DNA of 64,000 nucleotides from NCBI RefSeq assembly GCF_040409955.1, contig NZ_CP123385.1:186001-250000 (forward strand). Direction: 5' to 3'. The notes under the pieces are model-generated. The model did not search any database. It saw only the letters and a list, made by a program, of their open reading frames with translations, and had not been told where the DNA came from. Position 1 is the first letter of the stretch. Every line of letters begins with the position of its first letter. The position numbers and the translations under genes were made by a program. This document shows positions 32,083 through 42,845 of the stretch, in pieces. This DNA comes from Salipiger sp. H15 (GTDB taxonomy: Bacteria; Pseudomonadota; Alphaproteobacteria; Rhodobacterales; Rhodobacteraceae).

Positions 32083-34011
32083 TCACTCCCAGCAGTTGAC
32101 CGCCACGGTCATGTCACGTGCGGCGGCGGTGAGATCCTCGGGCGCCATGACAGCCTCGCCCTGCGAGGCGGTGCCCGAGATGCCCGCGCCGCGCAGGAAG
32201 GCCAGCAGCGCCGAGGCGTCGGTGGCGAAGGCCACACCCTCGGGCAGCTGCTTGCCGCCCGCGTCGCGCGGCATCAGCACGCCGAGCACCGCGCCGCCCG
32301 CGTCGAGCACCGGGCCGCCCGCGTCGCCGGGGGTCGCCTCGACGGCCAGCCGCGCCAGCGTCTCCTCGCCGGCGAGCCCCTTGCTGTCCTCGAGCGCGCC
32401 GAAGGTCAGCGTCGGCGCGCTCAGCACGCCGCCATAGGGGAAGCCCGCGACCGCCACCTCGGAGCCGAGCCGCGGCAGGTCGGTGCGCAGCCGCGCCACG
32501 CCGCGCGGGGCAAGCGCGGAGGTCGGGCGCAGCAGCGCAACGCCAAGCCCGGCGTCGCTCTGCAGGAGCTGCGCGTCGTAGCTGCCGTCGAGCGTGAGCC
32601 GGCTACAGCCCGCGACCGCCGCAGCCGAGGTCAGCACCGTGCCGCGCCCATCGACGAAGACCCCCGCGACGGTCTCGCGCGGCTTGCGGATCGGCAGGCC
32701 GGAGACGAGGTCGAGCGACTGGCCGTCATCGCTCACCGAGGCCGCGTCGAGCAGCCCGGCGGTCGGGCGGAAGCTGGTCTTCATCGTGTTCACCACGCGC
32801 TCGAACCGCGCCTCGTCGCCCGCCGGCCAGACCAGCGTCCAGCCCTTGATCTGCCCGCCCTGCAGCGTGACCTCGGTGTGGCTGGTGATGCTGGCGTTGC
32901 TGCCGGTGAGGGTGAAGCCGTCGCGGCGCAGGCTGCGTTCGCCGCTCACCGGCACGATCGCCAGCGTCTGCAGGATCTCGTAGAGCCCGCTCAGCGCCTT
33001 GCGGTCGCCCGGCTGGCTGATCAGCAGCGCCTGCGCGCCCTCGAGCGTGCCGTTGCCCTTGTAGATCGAGAAGGGCGGCTCGACCCGGTCGAAGGTCAGC
33101 GCGCCCATCGGCATCTCGATCGAGATGCCGGCGCGGTCGTCCTCGACCCGGGTCATGCCGGTGCCCTCGAGCACGGCGTTGTAGCGGCCGAGCAGGTCGG
33201 CGCGCTGGCGGGTCGAGAGGATGCCGGTCACCTCGTAGCCATTGTCGCGCTGCCACGATCCCATGGCCATGCGCGTGCCGTTGCCGAAGGCGCCGTCGAT
33301 GGCGCTGTCGTAATGGCCAGACCAGCGCAGCGCCACCTGCAGCTGCTGGCGTTCGGCGAGCGACAGCGCCTGTTCGCTGCGCCGCGCCTCGGAGACGGAC
33401 TCCTCGGGGATCGTGGTGAAGACCGGCTGCGGCACCGGCTGGGCGGCGGCGAGCTGCTCCGGCGCGGGCTGCTCGGGGGCGGCCTCCACCGGCGCGTCCG
33501 GCTCCAGTTCGGGCCCCTCGGTGCCGGGCTGCGGCGGCTCGCCAAGCTCCTCGGCCAGCGCCTCCGCCAGCGCCGCGGTCTGCTCGGAGGTCTGTTCGGG
33601 TGTCCGCTCGAGGGTCTGCTCGGGCGCGGGGTCGAGCGGCGCGGCGCTCACCGGCGGCTGCGCGGCGCTGCCCGCGATCCCTGCCCCGACCGGCCAGAAC
33701 TGCCGCCCGTATTCCCCCGCCGCGGCGAGGTAGGAATCGCGCGGGATGCGCCCCGAGGCGCGCAGGTTGCGCAACTGCTCGGCGGCGACATCGGGCGCGA
33801 AGGGGCCGAGCGCGATGCCGTACCAGCCGCCGCCCAGCGAGAATCCGTTCACGTCGGTCAGCCCGCGCGCGTAGTCGCGCAGCCGCGCCTCGGCCTCGTT
33901 CAGGCTGGGCTGGGCCTCGATCTGGATGTAGACCACGTCGCCCTGCTGCGCAGCCGCGCCCTGCGCGAGCATCACTGCCGTTGCGCCTGCGAAAAGAATG
34001 GATCTGAACAT
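32083..34011 (-). CDS. SPOR / peptidoglycan-binding protein with inactive trypsin-like domain
   Basis: 642 residues. Signal peptide 'MFRSILFAGATAVMLAQGAAA'. Residues about 22-95 look like a SPOR domain ('GFSLGGGWYGIALGPF'), then a low-complexity Pro/Glu/Ala linker, a peptidoglycan-binding PGBD-type domain ('LQVALRWSGHYDSAIDGAFG', 'RQRADLLGRYN'), a middle domain, and a C-terminal trypsin/HtrA-like fold from about 447. The triad is lost: Ala464 for His in 'VLTSAAAVAG', Gly490 for Asp in 'DAGLGVALL', Ala564 for Ser in 'GDAGGPVL'. It probably binds septal or stripped peptidoglycan and partner proteins rather than cutting them. Confidence 0.85.
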   Translation of the reverse strand: MFRSILFAGATAVMLAQGAAAQQGDVVYIQIEAQPSLNEAEARLRDYARGLTDVNGFSLGGGWYGIALGPFAPDVAAEQLRNLRASGRIPRDSYLAAAGEYGRQFWPVGAGIAGSAAQPPVSAAPLDPAPEQTLERTPEQTSEQTAALAEALAEELGEPPQPGTEGPELEPDAPVEAAPEQPAPEQLAAAQPVPQPVFTTIPEESVSEARRSEQALSLAERQQLQVALRWSGHYDSAIDGAFGNGTRMAMGSWQRDNGYEVTGILSTRQRADLLGRYNAVLEGTGMTRVEDDRAGISIEMPMGALTFDRVEPPFSIYKGNGTLEGAQALLISQPGDRKALSGLYEILQTLAIVPVSGERSLRRDGFTLTGSNASITSHTEVTLQGGQIKGWTLVWPAGDEARFERVVNTMKTSFRPTAGLLDAASVSDDGQSLDLVSGLPIRKPRETVAGVFVDGRGTVLTSAAAVAGCSRLTLDGSYDAQLLQSDAGLGVALLRPTSALAPRGVARLRTDLPRLGSEVAVAGFPYGGVLSAPTLTFGALEDSKGLAGEETLARLAVEATPGDAGGPVLDAGGAVLGVLMPRDAGGKQLPEGVAFATDASALLAFLRGAGISGTASQGEAVMAPEDLTAAARDMTVAVNCWE

Positions 34012-34121
34012 GGCTGTACTCGCTCCTCGGGCCTCGGTCTTCCGGTGGTCTCTTGTTTTCTGCAAGACTCTGTAACAGACGTCCCGCGCGCGTCATCTCA
34101 AAAGATGGTCAGGCTGGCGCA

Positions 34122-34148
34122 TTGACCCTTGACCGTTGCACGCATAAT
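34122..34148 (+). promoter_or_regulatory. Possible glyQ promoter
   Basis: TTGACC (34122) and CATAAT (34143) with a 15-bp spacer; a second TTGACC at 34129 is too close to the same -10. Placed 62 bp before the glyQ ATG. The rest of 34012-34209 shows no other feature. Confidence 0.35.
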
Positions 34149-34209
34149 CAGGCAGCCGACCAATGGACGACGGGCGCCCGCAAGAGCGGCGCGCAAGGGG
34201 AAAGATGCC

Positions 34210-35169
34210 ATGAGCGAGATCCGCAGCGAGAGCAGCAAGCCGCGCAGCTTCCAGGAGATCATCCTGCGGCTGCAGACCTATTGGGCCGCCAAGGGCTGCG
34301 CGGTGCTGCAGCCCTACGACATGGAAGTGGGCGCGGGCACCTTCCACCCGGCCACCACGCTGCGCGCGCTCGGCTCGAAGCCCTGGGCCGCGGCCTACGT
34401 GCAGCCCTCGCGCCGCCCCACCGACGGGCGCTACGGCGAGAACCCGAACCGGCTGCAGCACTACTACCAGTACCAGGTGCTGATCAAACCGAGCCCGCCG
34501 GATCTGCAGGCGCTCTATCTCGGCTCCCTCGAGGCCATCGGCATCGACATGGGCCTGCACGACATCCGCTTCGTCGAGGACGACTGGGAAAGCCCGACGC
34601 TGGGCGCCTGGGGCCTTGGCTGGGAAGTCTGGTGCGACGGCATGGAAGTCTCGCAGTTCACCTATTTCCAGCAGGTCGGCGGCCATGACTGCCACCCGGT
34701 CTCGGGCGAGCTGACCTACGGGCTCGAGCGGCTGGCCATGTACGTGCTCGGCATCGACCACGTGATGGAAATGCCGTTCAACGACCCCGACGCGCCGATC
34801 GCGCTGAAATACGGCGACGTCTTCCGCCAGACGGAAGAGGAATACTCGCGCTGGAACTTCGACGTCGCCAACACCGAGGTGCTGCTGCGTCACTTCGAGG
34901 AGGCCGAGGCCGAGTGCGAGGCGATCCTCGCGCGCACCCATGACGATCCCAAGACCGGCAAGCGCATCGTCATGGCGCACCCCGCCTACGACCAGTGCAT
35001 CAAGGCCAGCCACCTCTTCAACCTGCTCGACGCGCGCGGGGTGATCTCGGTCACCGAGCGGCAGGCCTACATCGGCCGGGTCCGCACGCTGGCGAAGAAA
35101 TGCGCCGATGCCTTCGTCACCACCGAGGCGGGCGGCTGGACGCCGTCAGCGGCGGAGAGCGCCGCGTGA
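34210..35169 (+). CDS. glyQ: Glycine-tRNA ligase alpha subunit
   Basis: 319 residues. '[35 protein letters not shown]' (in parts) is the unmistakable GlyQ start; '[21 protein letters not shown]' (two parts), '[25 protein letters not shown]' (two parts) and '[12 protein letters not shown]' complete the class II catalytic core. Charges tRNA-Gly together with the beta subunit. AAGGGGAAAG ribosome site. The next gene overlaps by 4 bp. The glyS gene that normally follows within one or two genes in this bacterial group is not in the window. Confidence 0.98.
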   Translation: MSEIRSESSKPRSFQEIILRLQTYWAAKGCAVLQPYDMEVGAGTFHPATTLRALGSKPWAAAYVQPSRRPTDGRYGENPNRLQHYYQYQVLIKPSPPDLQALYLGSLEAIGIDMGLHDIRFVEDDWESPTLGAWGLGWEVWCDGMEVSQFTYFQQVGGHDCHPVSGELTYGLERLAMYVLGIDHVMEMPFNDPDAPIALKYGDVFRQTEEEYSRWNFDVANTEVLLRHFEEAEAECEAILARTHDDPKTGKRIVMAHPAYDQCIKASHLFNLLDARGVISVTERQAYIGRVRTLAKKCADAFVTTEAGGWTPSAAESAA

Positions 35170-35678
35170 GCGGCAAGATCCTCGCGATCCTCATCGTGGC
35201 GGCCGCGCTGATCTTCGGTGCGGTCGTCTACTACACGCAGGTCTACTATTTCTACGAGACCCTGCCCGCGGACGAGGCGCGCGTCGTGCTGACGCCGCAG
35301 GACCGCGGCGCGCCGCGCGACATTCCCTTCGAGGGTTTCGAGGCGATCGACGCGACCTCCTCGCCGATCCGCTACCGCGCCTGCTTCACCACTTCCGAGC
35401 GTCCGGACACGCTCGACCCGGTGTTTGAGCGCTACGAGGGGGCCGAGCCGCGCAATGCGCCCTTCTGGTTCGGCTGCTTCGACGCGGACGAGATCGGCAC
35501 CGAGATCGCCGCCGGCACCGCGCATGTCTACACCTCGCAGCGCAACATCGAGTTCGGCATCGACCGCGTTGTGGCGATCACCGAGGACGGGCGCGGCTAC
35601 GTCTGGGAAGAGGTCAACGAGTGCGGCGACAAGACCTATGACGGCACGCCGCTCGGCGAGGACTGCCCGCAAAGGTGA
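35166..35678 (+). CDS. Membrane-anchored DUF6446-like histidine kinase-unrelated small protein
   Basis: 170 residues starting with GTG that overlaps the glyQ stop (GTGA). One N-terminal membrane span '[20 protein letters not shown]', then a soluble, probably periplasmic domain with four Cys residues ('YRACFTTSE', 'FWFGCFDAD', '[11 protein letters not shown]', 'GEDCPQR') that could pair. The place after glyQ is conserved in Rhodobacteraceae, hence the DUF6446 assignment, made from context and length. Function unknown; no link to translation is visible in the sequence. Confidence 0.85.
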   Translation: MSGKILAILIVAAALIFGAVVYYTQVYYFYETLPADEARVVLTPQDRGAPRDIPFEGFEAIDATSSPIRYRACFTTSERPDTLDPVFERYEGAEPRNAPFWFGCFDADEIGTEIAAGTAHVYTSQRNIEFGIDRVVAITEDGRGYVWEEVNECGDKTYDGTPLGEDCPQR

Positions 35679-35684
35679 AAGGCA

Positions 35685-35712
35685 GGGCGCGCGCCGATCC
35701 CGGCCCGCGCCC
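35685..35712. terminator. Convergent hairpin
   Basis: GGGCGCG (35685-35691) pairs with CGCGCCC (35706-35712), on the plus strand followed by GCCTCTTCCTCT. Between the ends of the DUF6446-like and hemC genes. Confidence 0.5.
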
Positions 35713-35723
35713 GCCTCTTCCTC

Positions 35724-36686
35724 TCAGCTTTTCTTCCAGCCGAAGAACCCGTCGCCCGCCCGCTCCAGCAGCTCGCGCGCCAGATCGGCGCCCATGCGCG
35801 CGCCCTCGGTGATCGGGCCGCGGCGCTCACCCGAGAGCGCCTCGCTGCCGTCGGGGCGCAGGATCTCGCCGCGCAGCCACAGCTCCTCGCCGTTCAGCAG
35901 CGCAAGCCCGGCGATGGGCGTCTCGCAGCTGCCGTCGAGCGTGCGCAGGAAAGAGCGTTCCGCGTCGAGCCGGAACTGCGTCGGCCGGTCGTGGATCGCG
36001 GCCAGCATCGCGGCGGCGCGCGCATCGTCGGTGCGGCGCTCGATGCCGATCGCCCCTTGCGCCACGGCGGGCAGCATGTCCTCGGGTGCGATGGGCGTCA
36101 TGTGCTCGCCCGCCATGTTCATCCGGTTGAGCCCGGCCATGGCGAGGAAGCTGCAGGCGGCGACGCCGTCCTCGAGTTTCTTGAGGCGCGTCTGCACGTT
36201 GCCGCGGAACTCGACGACCTGCAGGTCGGGGCGGCGGTGCAGCAGCTGCGCCCGGCGGCGCAGCGACGAGGTGCCGACCACCGTGCCCTCGGGCAGGTCG
36301 GCGATGGCCGAATGCGTGGGCGAGATGAAGCAGTCGCGCACGTCCTCGCGCGGCAGGTAGCAATCGAGGATCAGCCCCTCGGGCTGCTCGGTCGGCATGT
36401 CCTTCATCGAGTGCACGGCGATGTCGATGCCGCCCGACAGCAGCTGCTCCTCGATCTCTTTCGTGAACAGCCCCTTGTTGCCGATCTCCTTCAGCGGCCG
36501 GTCCGCGGCGATCATCGCGCGGTCGTCGCCGGTGGTCTTGATCACCACGATCTCGAAGGCCTCGGCGGGCAGGTCGAAATGCGCGGCCAGCCGGTCGCGG
36601 GTCTCGTGCGCCTGCGCCAGCGCCAGCGGCGAGCCGCGGGTGCCGATCTTCAGCGGTTGGTCGGGAGAGGGCAATTCTCGTGTCAT
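35724..36686 (-). CDS. hemC: Hydroxymethylbilane synthase (porphobilinogen deaminase)
   Basis: 320 residues from '[20 protein letters not shown]'. '[12 protein letters not shown]', '[15 protein letters not shown]', '[17 protein letters not shown]', '[12 protein letters not shown]' and 'VAQGAIGIE' are all in place; Cys in '[12 protein letters not shown]' binds the dipyrromethane cofactor. Joins four porphobilinogens in tetrapyrrole synthesis. Divergent from hemE with 97 bp between, an arrangement common in Rhodobacteraceae. The longer upstream open frame runs into hemE and is not the start. Confidence 0.97.
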   Translation of the reverse strand: MTRELPSPDQPLKIGTRGSPLALAQAHETRDRLAAHFDLPAEAFEIVVIKTTGDDRAMIAADRPLKEIGNKGLFTKEIEEQLLSGGIDIAVHSMKDMPTEQPEGLILDCYLPREDVRDCFISPTHSAIADLPEGTVVGTSSLRRRAQLLHRRPDLQVVEFRGNVQTRLKKLEDGVAACSFLAMAGLNRMNMAGEHMTPIAPEDMLPAVAQGAIGIERRTDDARAAAMLAAIHDRPTQFRLDAERSFLRTLDGSCETPIAGLALLNGEELWLRGEILRPDGSEALSGERRGPITEGARMGADLARELLERAGDGFFGWKKS

Positions 36687-36783
36687 GGCCAGAGCTTTAT
36701 GTCGCGGGAGAAGCTGTGGCAATGGGGGCCGATTTGACATATTGCCGCTGCGAAGGACACGACGAAGAAAGACGGGGGTTCCC

Positions 36784-37833
36784 ATGACCAAGACGATCCT
36801 GCGCGCGCTGGCCGGCGAGACCCTGCCCACCCCGCCGATCTGGATGATGCGCCAGGCCGGGCGCTACCTGCCCGAGTACCGCGCCACGCGCGAGCAGGCC
36901 GGGGACTTCCTGTCGCTGTGCTACAACCCCGAGCTTGCCGCCGAGGTGACGCTGCAGCCGATCCGCCGCTACGGCTTCGACGCGGCGATTCTCTTCGCCG
37001 ACATCCTGTTGCTGCCGCAGGCACTTGGCCTCGACCTCTGGTTCGTCACCGGCGAGGGGCCGCGGCTCTCGACCATCCAGACCGATGCCGACCTTGCCGC
37101 GCTGAAGCCGGTGGCCGCGATCCACGACACGCTCAGCCCGGTCTACGACACGGTGAAGATCCTCGCGCGCGAGCTGCCCTCCGAGACCACGCTGATCGGC
37201 TTCGCCGGTGCGCCCTGGACCGTGGCGACCTACATGATCGCCGGGCGCGGCACCAAGGACCAGGGCCCGGCGCACGCGCTGAAGGCCGGGAACCGCAAGC
37301 TCTTCGAGGGCATCCTCGACGTGTTGACCCAGGGCACCATCGAGTACCTCAGCAAGCAGGTCGAGGCCGGGGCCGAGGTGGTCAAGCTCTTCGACAGCTG
37401 GGCCGGCTCGCTCGAGGGCGAGGATTTCCGCAAGTACGCGCTGGAGCCCGCCCGGATCATCACGCAGGAAATGAAGGCGCGCTTCCCCGGCCTGCCGGTC
37501 ATCGCCTTCCCGCGCCAGGCGGGTGAGGGTTACATCGGTTTCCATGAGGCGACCGGCGCGGATTGCGTCGCGGTCGACGACAGCGTCACGCCCGAATGGG
37601 CCGCCGAGAACGTGCAGGTCTCGGGCTGCGTGCAGGGCAACCTCGCCTCCTCGCATATGGTGACCGGCGGCGAGGCGCTGGTGCGCGAGACGCAGCGCGT
37701 GGTGAAAGCCTTCTCGAAGGGGCCGCACATCTTCAACCTCGGGCATGGCATCACGCCGGATGCGGACCCCGAGAACGTTCAGCTGATGATCGACACCGTG
37801 CGCTCGTTCGGCCGAAGCACCGTCACCGCCTGA
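36784..37833 (+). CDS. hemE: Uroporphyrinogen decarboxylase
   Basis: 349 residues. '[17 protein letters not shown]' carries the substrate-binding Arg residues, '[21 protein letters not shown]' (two parts) the catalytic Asp, '[14 protein letters not shown]' and '[18 protein letters not shown]' close the family set. Converts uroporphyrinogen III to coproporphyrinogen III in the cytosol. Ribosome site GGGGG 6 bp upstream. A TTGACA at 36734 in the short hemC-hemE gap is a promoter candidate; its -10 is poor. Confidence 0.97.
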   Translation: MTKTILRALAGETLPTPPIWMMRQAGRYLPEYRATREQAGDFLSLCYNPELAAEVTLQPIRRYGFDAAILFADILLLPQALGLDLWFVTGEGPRLSTIQTDADLAALKPVAAIHDTLSPVYDTVKILARELPSETTLIGFAGAPWTVATYMIAGRGTKDQGPAHALKAGNRKLFEGILDVLTQGTIEYLSKQVEAGAEVVKLFDSWAGSLEGEDFRKYALEPARIITQEMKARFPGLPVIAFPRQAGEGYIGFHEATGADCVAVDDSVTPEWAAENVQVSGCVQGNLASSHMVTGGEALVRETQRVVKAFSKGPHIFNLGHGITPDADPENVQLMIDTVRSFGRSTVTA

Positions 37834-37847
37834 TCAGCGCCTGACGC

Positions 37848-38852
37848 TCATCTCCTGACGGCGGTGCTGCCGCGCCGCCGTCCCGGCTGCGGCCGCATCC
37901 GCGAGCGCTCGCGCAGGAACACCACCAGCCCCGCCCCGACGATCAGCGCGCAGCCGATCCAGGTGGCCGGGATCGGCCATTCGCCGAACATCAGCCAGCC
38001 CCAGAAGATCGCCAGCGGCAGTCCGACATATTCGAAGGGCGCGACCACGGCGGCATCGGACATCCGGTAGGAGGCGCTCATCGCGTAGCCGACGAAGCCC
38101 GAGATGCAGCCGAGCGCGAGGAACACCAGCGCGTCGTCGGCGCTCGGGATCACCCAGGGGCGCAGCAGGAAGCGCGCCGCGTCGCTGTCGAAGCTCTCCA
38201 TGTAGCGCCCGTCGCCCGCGACGACGTAGAAGCAGATCGAGACCACGAGGAACATCAGCTGCAGGTGCACGGCCAGCGCCGAGGCCCGCGTGGTCACGCC
38301 GAGCTTGCGCGTCAGCACCTGCAGGAGCGCGTAGAGCAGCGCCGAGACCACCGGCAGCAGCAGCACGAGACGCGAGGCCGGAGCGTCTGCTGCCGCCTCC
38401 GCCCAGGGCTGCTGCATGACCACGACCCCGAGGAAGCCGACGCAGACCGCGCCAAGCCGCCACGGCCCCACCCGCTCGCCGAGGATCGGCACCGAGAGCA
38501 GCGTGATGAAGAGCGGCGCCACGAAGAAGAGCGCCGTCGCCTGCCCCAGCGGGATGACCGCGACCGAGGCGTAGAAGCTCATGTTCGCCAGCACCACCAA
38601 GACCCCGCGCGCAAGGTGCAGGAGCGGCGTGTCGCTGCGCAGCAGCTTCCAGCCGCCCTCGAGCTGCAGCAGCACGAGGATGATGCAGAGCCCCACCGCC
38701 GCGCGCGTCGCGACGATCTGGTGCAGCGGGTAGCCGCCCGACAGCAGCTTGATCAGCATGTCGTTGATGGAAATTCCCGTGACCCCGGCGCAGATCAGCG
38801 CGATTCCGAGGCCGGGACGGTGAAGGCTGGGGACGGGTGCGGCGAGTGTCAT
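37848..38852 (-). CDS. DMT superfamily (EamA) transporter
   Basis: 334 residues with about ten predicted membrane spans in two EamA repeats: 'GIALICAGVTGISINDMLIK' opens repeat one, 'FFVAPLFITLLSVPILGERVG' and 'VAPFEYVGLPLAIFWGWLMFGEWP' (parts) hold the typical Pro-Glu ends of repeats one and two. The tail is a short basic stretch. Probable exporter of amino acids or other small metabolites. Stop 14 bp from the hemE stop, convergent, with no terminator between them. Confidence 0.92.
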   Translation of the reverse strand: MTLAAPVPSLHRPGLGIALICAGVTGISINDMLIKLLSGGYPLHQIVATRAAVGLCIILVLLQLEGGWKLLRSDTPLLHLARGVLVVLANMSFYASVAVIPLGQATALFFVAPLFITLLSVPILGERVGPWRLGAVCVGFLGVVVMQQPWAEAAADAPASRLVLLLPVVSALLYALLQVLTRKLGVTTRASALAVHLQLMFLVVSICFYVVAGDGRYMESFDSDAARFLLRPWVIPSADDALVFLALGCISGFVGYAMSASYRMSDAAVVAPFEYVGLPLAIFWGWLMFGEWPIPATWIGCALIVGAGLVVFLRERSRMRPQPGRRRGSTAVRR

Positions 38853-38900
38853 GCGCTGGCTCTAGCCCGGCGCCGCGCCCGGCGCCATATCCAAACGCGT

Positions 38901-38946
38901 GCACCCTACCTCGAAGAAGGGTGCAAATCTCTTCGAAGAGATTTGC
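38901..38946. repeat. Back-to-back perfect palindromes
   Basis: GCACCCT/AGGGTGC (38901-38907 with 38918-38924) forms one hairpin, and 38923-38946 is a 24-base perfect palindrome with GAAGAGATTTGC as its right half. The two share the bases GC and could form alternative structures. They lie in the 221-bp gap between the DMT gene start and the ABC exporter start, nothing else being recognisable there. The core CTTCGAAGA is also half present in the loop of the first hairpin (CTCGAAGA). Confidence 0.75.
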
Positions 38947-39073
38947 CCGCCACCGCCACTCCTGCCGGAAACTGTCAGCAGGCGCGCCGCGCACAGTGTG
39001 CCGTGCGGGATCACACGTTGCGCTTTGCGCGCGCAAGCCTAGGTTTGCGCTCACACGAGACGGAGGAAGTCCC

Positions 39074-40002
<929 letters not shown>

Positions 40003-40006
<4 letters not shown>

Positions 40007-40764
40007 ACCTACGTGGCGTCTGGGCCATCTACCGCTACGAGATGGCCCGCTTCTTCCGCACCCTGCTGCAGAGCTTCATCTCGCCGGTGATCTCGACCTC
40101 GCTCTATTTCGTGGTCTTCGGCGCCGCCATCGGCTCGCGCATCGACGAGGTCGAGGGCGTCAGCTACGGCGCCTTCATCGTGCCGGGGCTGGTGATGCTC
40201 TCGGTGATCACCCAGGCGATCTCGAACGCCAGCTTCGGCATCTACTTCCCGAAGTTCATCGGCACGATCTACGAGCTGCTCTCGGCCCCGGTGAACTTCC
40301 TCGAGATCGTCATCGGCTACGTCGGCGCGGCGGCGACGAAGGCGCTGTTCATCGGGCTGGTGATCCTCGGCACGGCGACGCTCTTCGTCGAGCTGCACAT
40401 CGCGCACCCGCTGGCGATGGTGGCCTTCCTGCTGCTCACCTGCATCAGCTTCTCGCTCCTGGGCTTCATCATCGGCATCTGGGCGGGCAGCTTCGAGCAG
40501 CTGCAACTGGTGCCGCTGCTGGTGGTCACGCCGCTGATCTTCCTCGGCGGCAGCTTCTACTCGATCTCGATGCTGCCCCCGGTCTGGCAGACGATCACCC
40601 TCTTCAACCCGGTGGTCTACCTGATCTCGGGCTTCCGCTGGGCCTTCTTCGGCCTTGCCGACGTGCCGATCGGCCTCAGCCTGCTGGCCATCGCCGCCTT
40701 CACCGGGCTCTGCCTCACGGTGATCTGGTGGATCTTCCGCACCGGCTGGCGCCTGCGCAGCTGA
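40003..40764 (+). CDS. ABC-2 type exporter permease
   Basis: 253 residues, six predicted spans; '[20 protein letters not shown]', '[20 protein letters not shown]', '[19 protein letters not shown]' and '[12 protein letters not shown]' match the YadH/ABC-2 permease family. Membrane partner of the ATPase upstream. A strong GC hairpin follows 16 bp after the stop. Confidence 0.94.
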
Positions 40765-40780
40765 GCGATCCCCCCCTCGC

Positions 40781-40809
40781 GGCGCGCCGCCCGACCGGGC
40801 CGGCGCGCC
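40781..40809 (+). terminator. GC-rich hairpin after exporter genes
   Basis: GGCGCGCCGCCCG pairs with CGGGCCGGCGCGCC with one bulge. No T-run. The rest of the metA leader (40810-40881) was read for SAM-sensing riboswitch cores and none was seen. Confidence 0.55.
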
Positions 40810-40881
40810 CATCCCCGCGTGCCTCTTGAGCAATTGCCCCTGCGGCGATACATCTGCGGGCCTGACCAGAGGACGAATTCC

Positions 40882-41841
40882 ATGCCCATCAAGCTGCCCG
40901 AAGACCTTCCCGCCTACGCCGTGCTCTCGCGCGAGGGCGTGATGGTCATGTCCGAGGACAGCGCCTCGCGGCAGGACATCCGGCCCCTGCGCATCGCGCT
41001 GCTCAACCTCATGCCCAAGAAGATCCAGACCGAGAACCAGTTCGCGCGCCTCATCGGGGCGACGCCGCTGCAGATCGAGTTCAGCCTGATCCGCATGACC
41101 GAGCACCAGACGAAGAACACCGCCGCCGAGCACATGGAGGCCTTCTACCGGCCCTTCGCCGAGGTCGAGGCCTCGGGCGAGAAGTTCGACGGGCTGATCA
41201 TCACCGGCGCGCCGATCGAGCATCTCGAGTTCGCCGACGTCACCTACTGGGACGAGCTGCGCCGGGTCTTCGCCTGGACCCAGACCCACGTGCACGCCAC
41301 CTTCGGCGTCTGCTGGGGCGGCATGGCGATGATCAACCACTTCCACGGCGTGCAGAAGCACATCCTCGACCACAAGGCCTTCGGCTGCGTGCGGCACCAG
41401 AACCTTGCACCGGCCTCGCCCTTCCTGCGCGGCTTCTCGGACGACATGGTGATGCCGGTCTCGCGCTGGACCGAGATGCGCCGCGACGAGATCGAGGCGG
41501 CGGGCCTGCCGGTGCTGATCGACTCCGCCGAGACCGGCCCCGCGCTGGTCGAGGACAAGGCGCACCGCGCGCTCTACATCTTCAACCACCTCGAGTACGA
41601 CAGCACCACGCTGAAGGACGAGTACGACCGCGACGTCGCGGCCGGAAAGCCGATCAACGTGCCGGCGAACTACTACCCGAACGACGATCCCAGCAAGAAG
41701 CCGCAGAACCGCTGGCGCAGCCACGCGCACCTGCTCTTCACCAACTGGATCTCGGAGATCTACATGACCACGCCCTTCGACGTCGCGCGCATCGGCAGCG
41801 AGTCGACCGACTGGCGGACCACCGCGAAGGTCGGGGCCTGA
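40882..41841 (+). CDS. metAA: Homoserine O-acyltransferase (MetAA, probable acetyltransferase)
   Basis: 319 residues. The catalytic Cys144 in '[10 protein letters not shown]', His236 and Glu238 in 'IFNHLEYD' are all present. The residue known to decide the acyl donor, in '[10 protein letters not shown]', is Glu113; in the family Glu there goes with acetyl-CoA and Gly with succinyl-CoA, so this should be homoserine O-acetyltransferase despite its frequent name MetA (succinyltransferase). First specific step of methionine synthesis, cytosolic. AGAGGA lies 12 bp before the ATG. Confidence 0.95.
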   Translation: MPIKLPEDLPAYAVLSREGVMVMSEDSASRQDIRPLRIALLNLMPKKIQTENQFARLIGATPLQIEFSLIRMTEHQTKNTAAEHMEAFYRPFAEVEASGEKFDGLIITGAPIEHLEFADVTYWDELRRVFAWTQTHVHATFGVCWGGMAMINHFHGVQKHILDHKAFGCVRHQNLAPASPFLRGFSDDMVMPVSRWTEMRRDEIEAAGLPVLIDSAETGPALVEDKAHRALYIFNHLEYDSTTLKDEYDRDVAAGKPINVPANYYPNDDPSKKPQNRWRSHAHLLFTNWISEIYMTTPFDVARIGSESTDWRTTAKVGA

Positions 41842-41845
41842 GCCC

Positions 41846-42790
41846 GTGTGGCAGGCGCTGCTGCCCGCTGCCGCGCTGGCGCTGGCGGGCTGCGGCCTGA
41901 CCGGCAGCCGGGCGACGAAGATGGAGGCGGCCGCCGAGGCCGCCTTCCCGCCCGAGGGACGCTTCCTGCAGGTGGAGGGCCGCCGCGTGCATTACGTGGA
42001 GGCGGGCGAGGGTCCGGCGCTGGTGCTGATCCACGGCGCCAGCGGCAACCTGCGGGACTGGACCTTCCGCGCGGTTGACCGCCTTTCGGCGCAGTACCGC
42101 GTCATCGCCTTCGACCGGCCCGGGCTCGGCTACACCGAGGCCGAGGCGGACGGCGACACGATCTTCGAACAGGCCGAGCTGCTCTCCGCCGCCGCCACGC
42201 AGCTCGTCGCGACGCGGCCGATCGTGCTCGGCCAGTCCTACGGCGGCGCGGTGGCGCTCGCCTGGGCCGCCGATCACCCCGAGCGGGTCTCGGCGCTGGT
42301 CCTGCTGGGCGCCGCCTCGCAGCCCTGGGAGGGCGGGCTGCCGTTCTTCTACAAGATGACCGCCGGGCCGCTCGCGCCGCTCGCCAATCCCGCCATCGCC
42401 GCCTTCGCGCCGGACAGCGCCGTGCAGGACGCCATCGCCGACGTCTTCCTGCCCAACCCCGTCCCCGAGGGCTATGCCGCCCATATCGGCGCGCCGCTCA
42501 CCCTGCGCCGGGCCAGCCTCGACGCCAACGCCCGCCAGCGCGCCAGCCTCAAGGCCGAGATCCGCGCCCTCGCCCCGCGCTACCCCGCGCTCGACCTGCC
42601 GGTCGAGCTGATCCACGGCGAGGCCGACACCACGGTGGGGCTGCAGATCCACTCGGTGCCCACCGCCGCGCAGATCCCCGGCGCCAACCTCGTGACCCTG
42701 CCCCGCATCGGCCACATGCCCCAGCATGTCAGCCCCGCGCAAATGGATGCCGCCATCGCCCGCGCGGCCCATCGTGCGGGTTTGCGCTGA
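41846..42790 (+). CDS. Alpha/beta-hydrolase lipoprotein
   Basis: 314 residues from a GTG start 4 bp after the metAA stop. '[11 protein letters not shown]' is a lipobox, so the protein should be lipidated and anchored on the periplasmic side. The hydrolase fold shows '[12 protein letters not shown]' (oxyanion), the nucleophile Ser in '[14 protein letters not shown]', the acid Asp in '[10 protein letters not shown]' and His in 'IGHMPQHVS'. Substrate unknown; esterase-like. Short spacing suggests co-transcription with metAA without a clear functional link. Confidence 0.88.
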   Translation: MWQALLPAAALALAGCGLTGSRATKMEAAAEAAFPPEGRFLQVEGRRVHYVEAGEGPALVLIHGASGNLRDWTFRAVDRLSAQYRVIAFDRPGLGYTEAEADGDTIFEQAELLSAAATQLVATRPIVLGQSYGGAVALAWAADHPERVSALVLLGAASQPWEGGLPFFYKMTAGPLAPLANPAIAAFAPDSAVQDAIADVFLPNPVPEGYAAHIGAPLTLRRASLDANARQRASLKAEIRALAPRYPALDLPVELIHGEADTTVGLQIHSVPTAAQIPGANLVTLPRIGHMPQHVSPAQMDAAIARAAHRAGLR

Positions 42791-42845
42791 ACCGCGCGAC
42801 GCGCCATATTGGTGCAGAGATTTCAACACGAAGGACCAGCCGCCC

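Noticed and set aside
40810..40881. SAM-type riboswitch before metAA
   Set aside because: No SAM-I, SAM-II or SAH core could be recognised in this short leader; only a GC hairpin precedes it.
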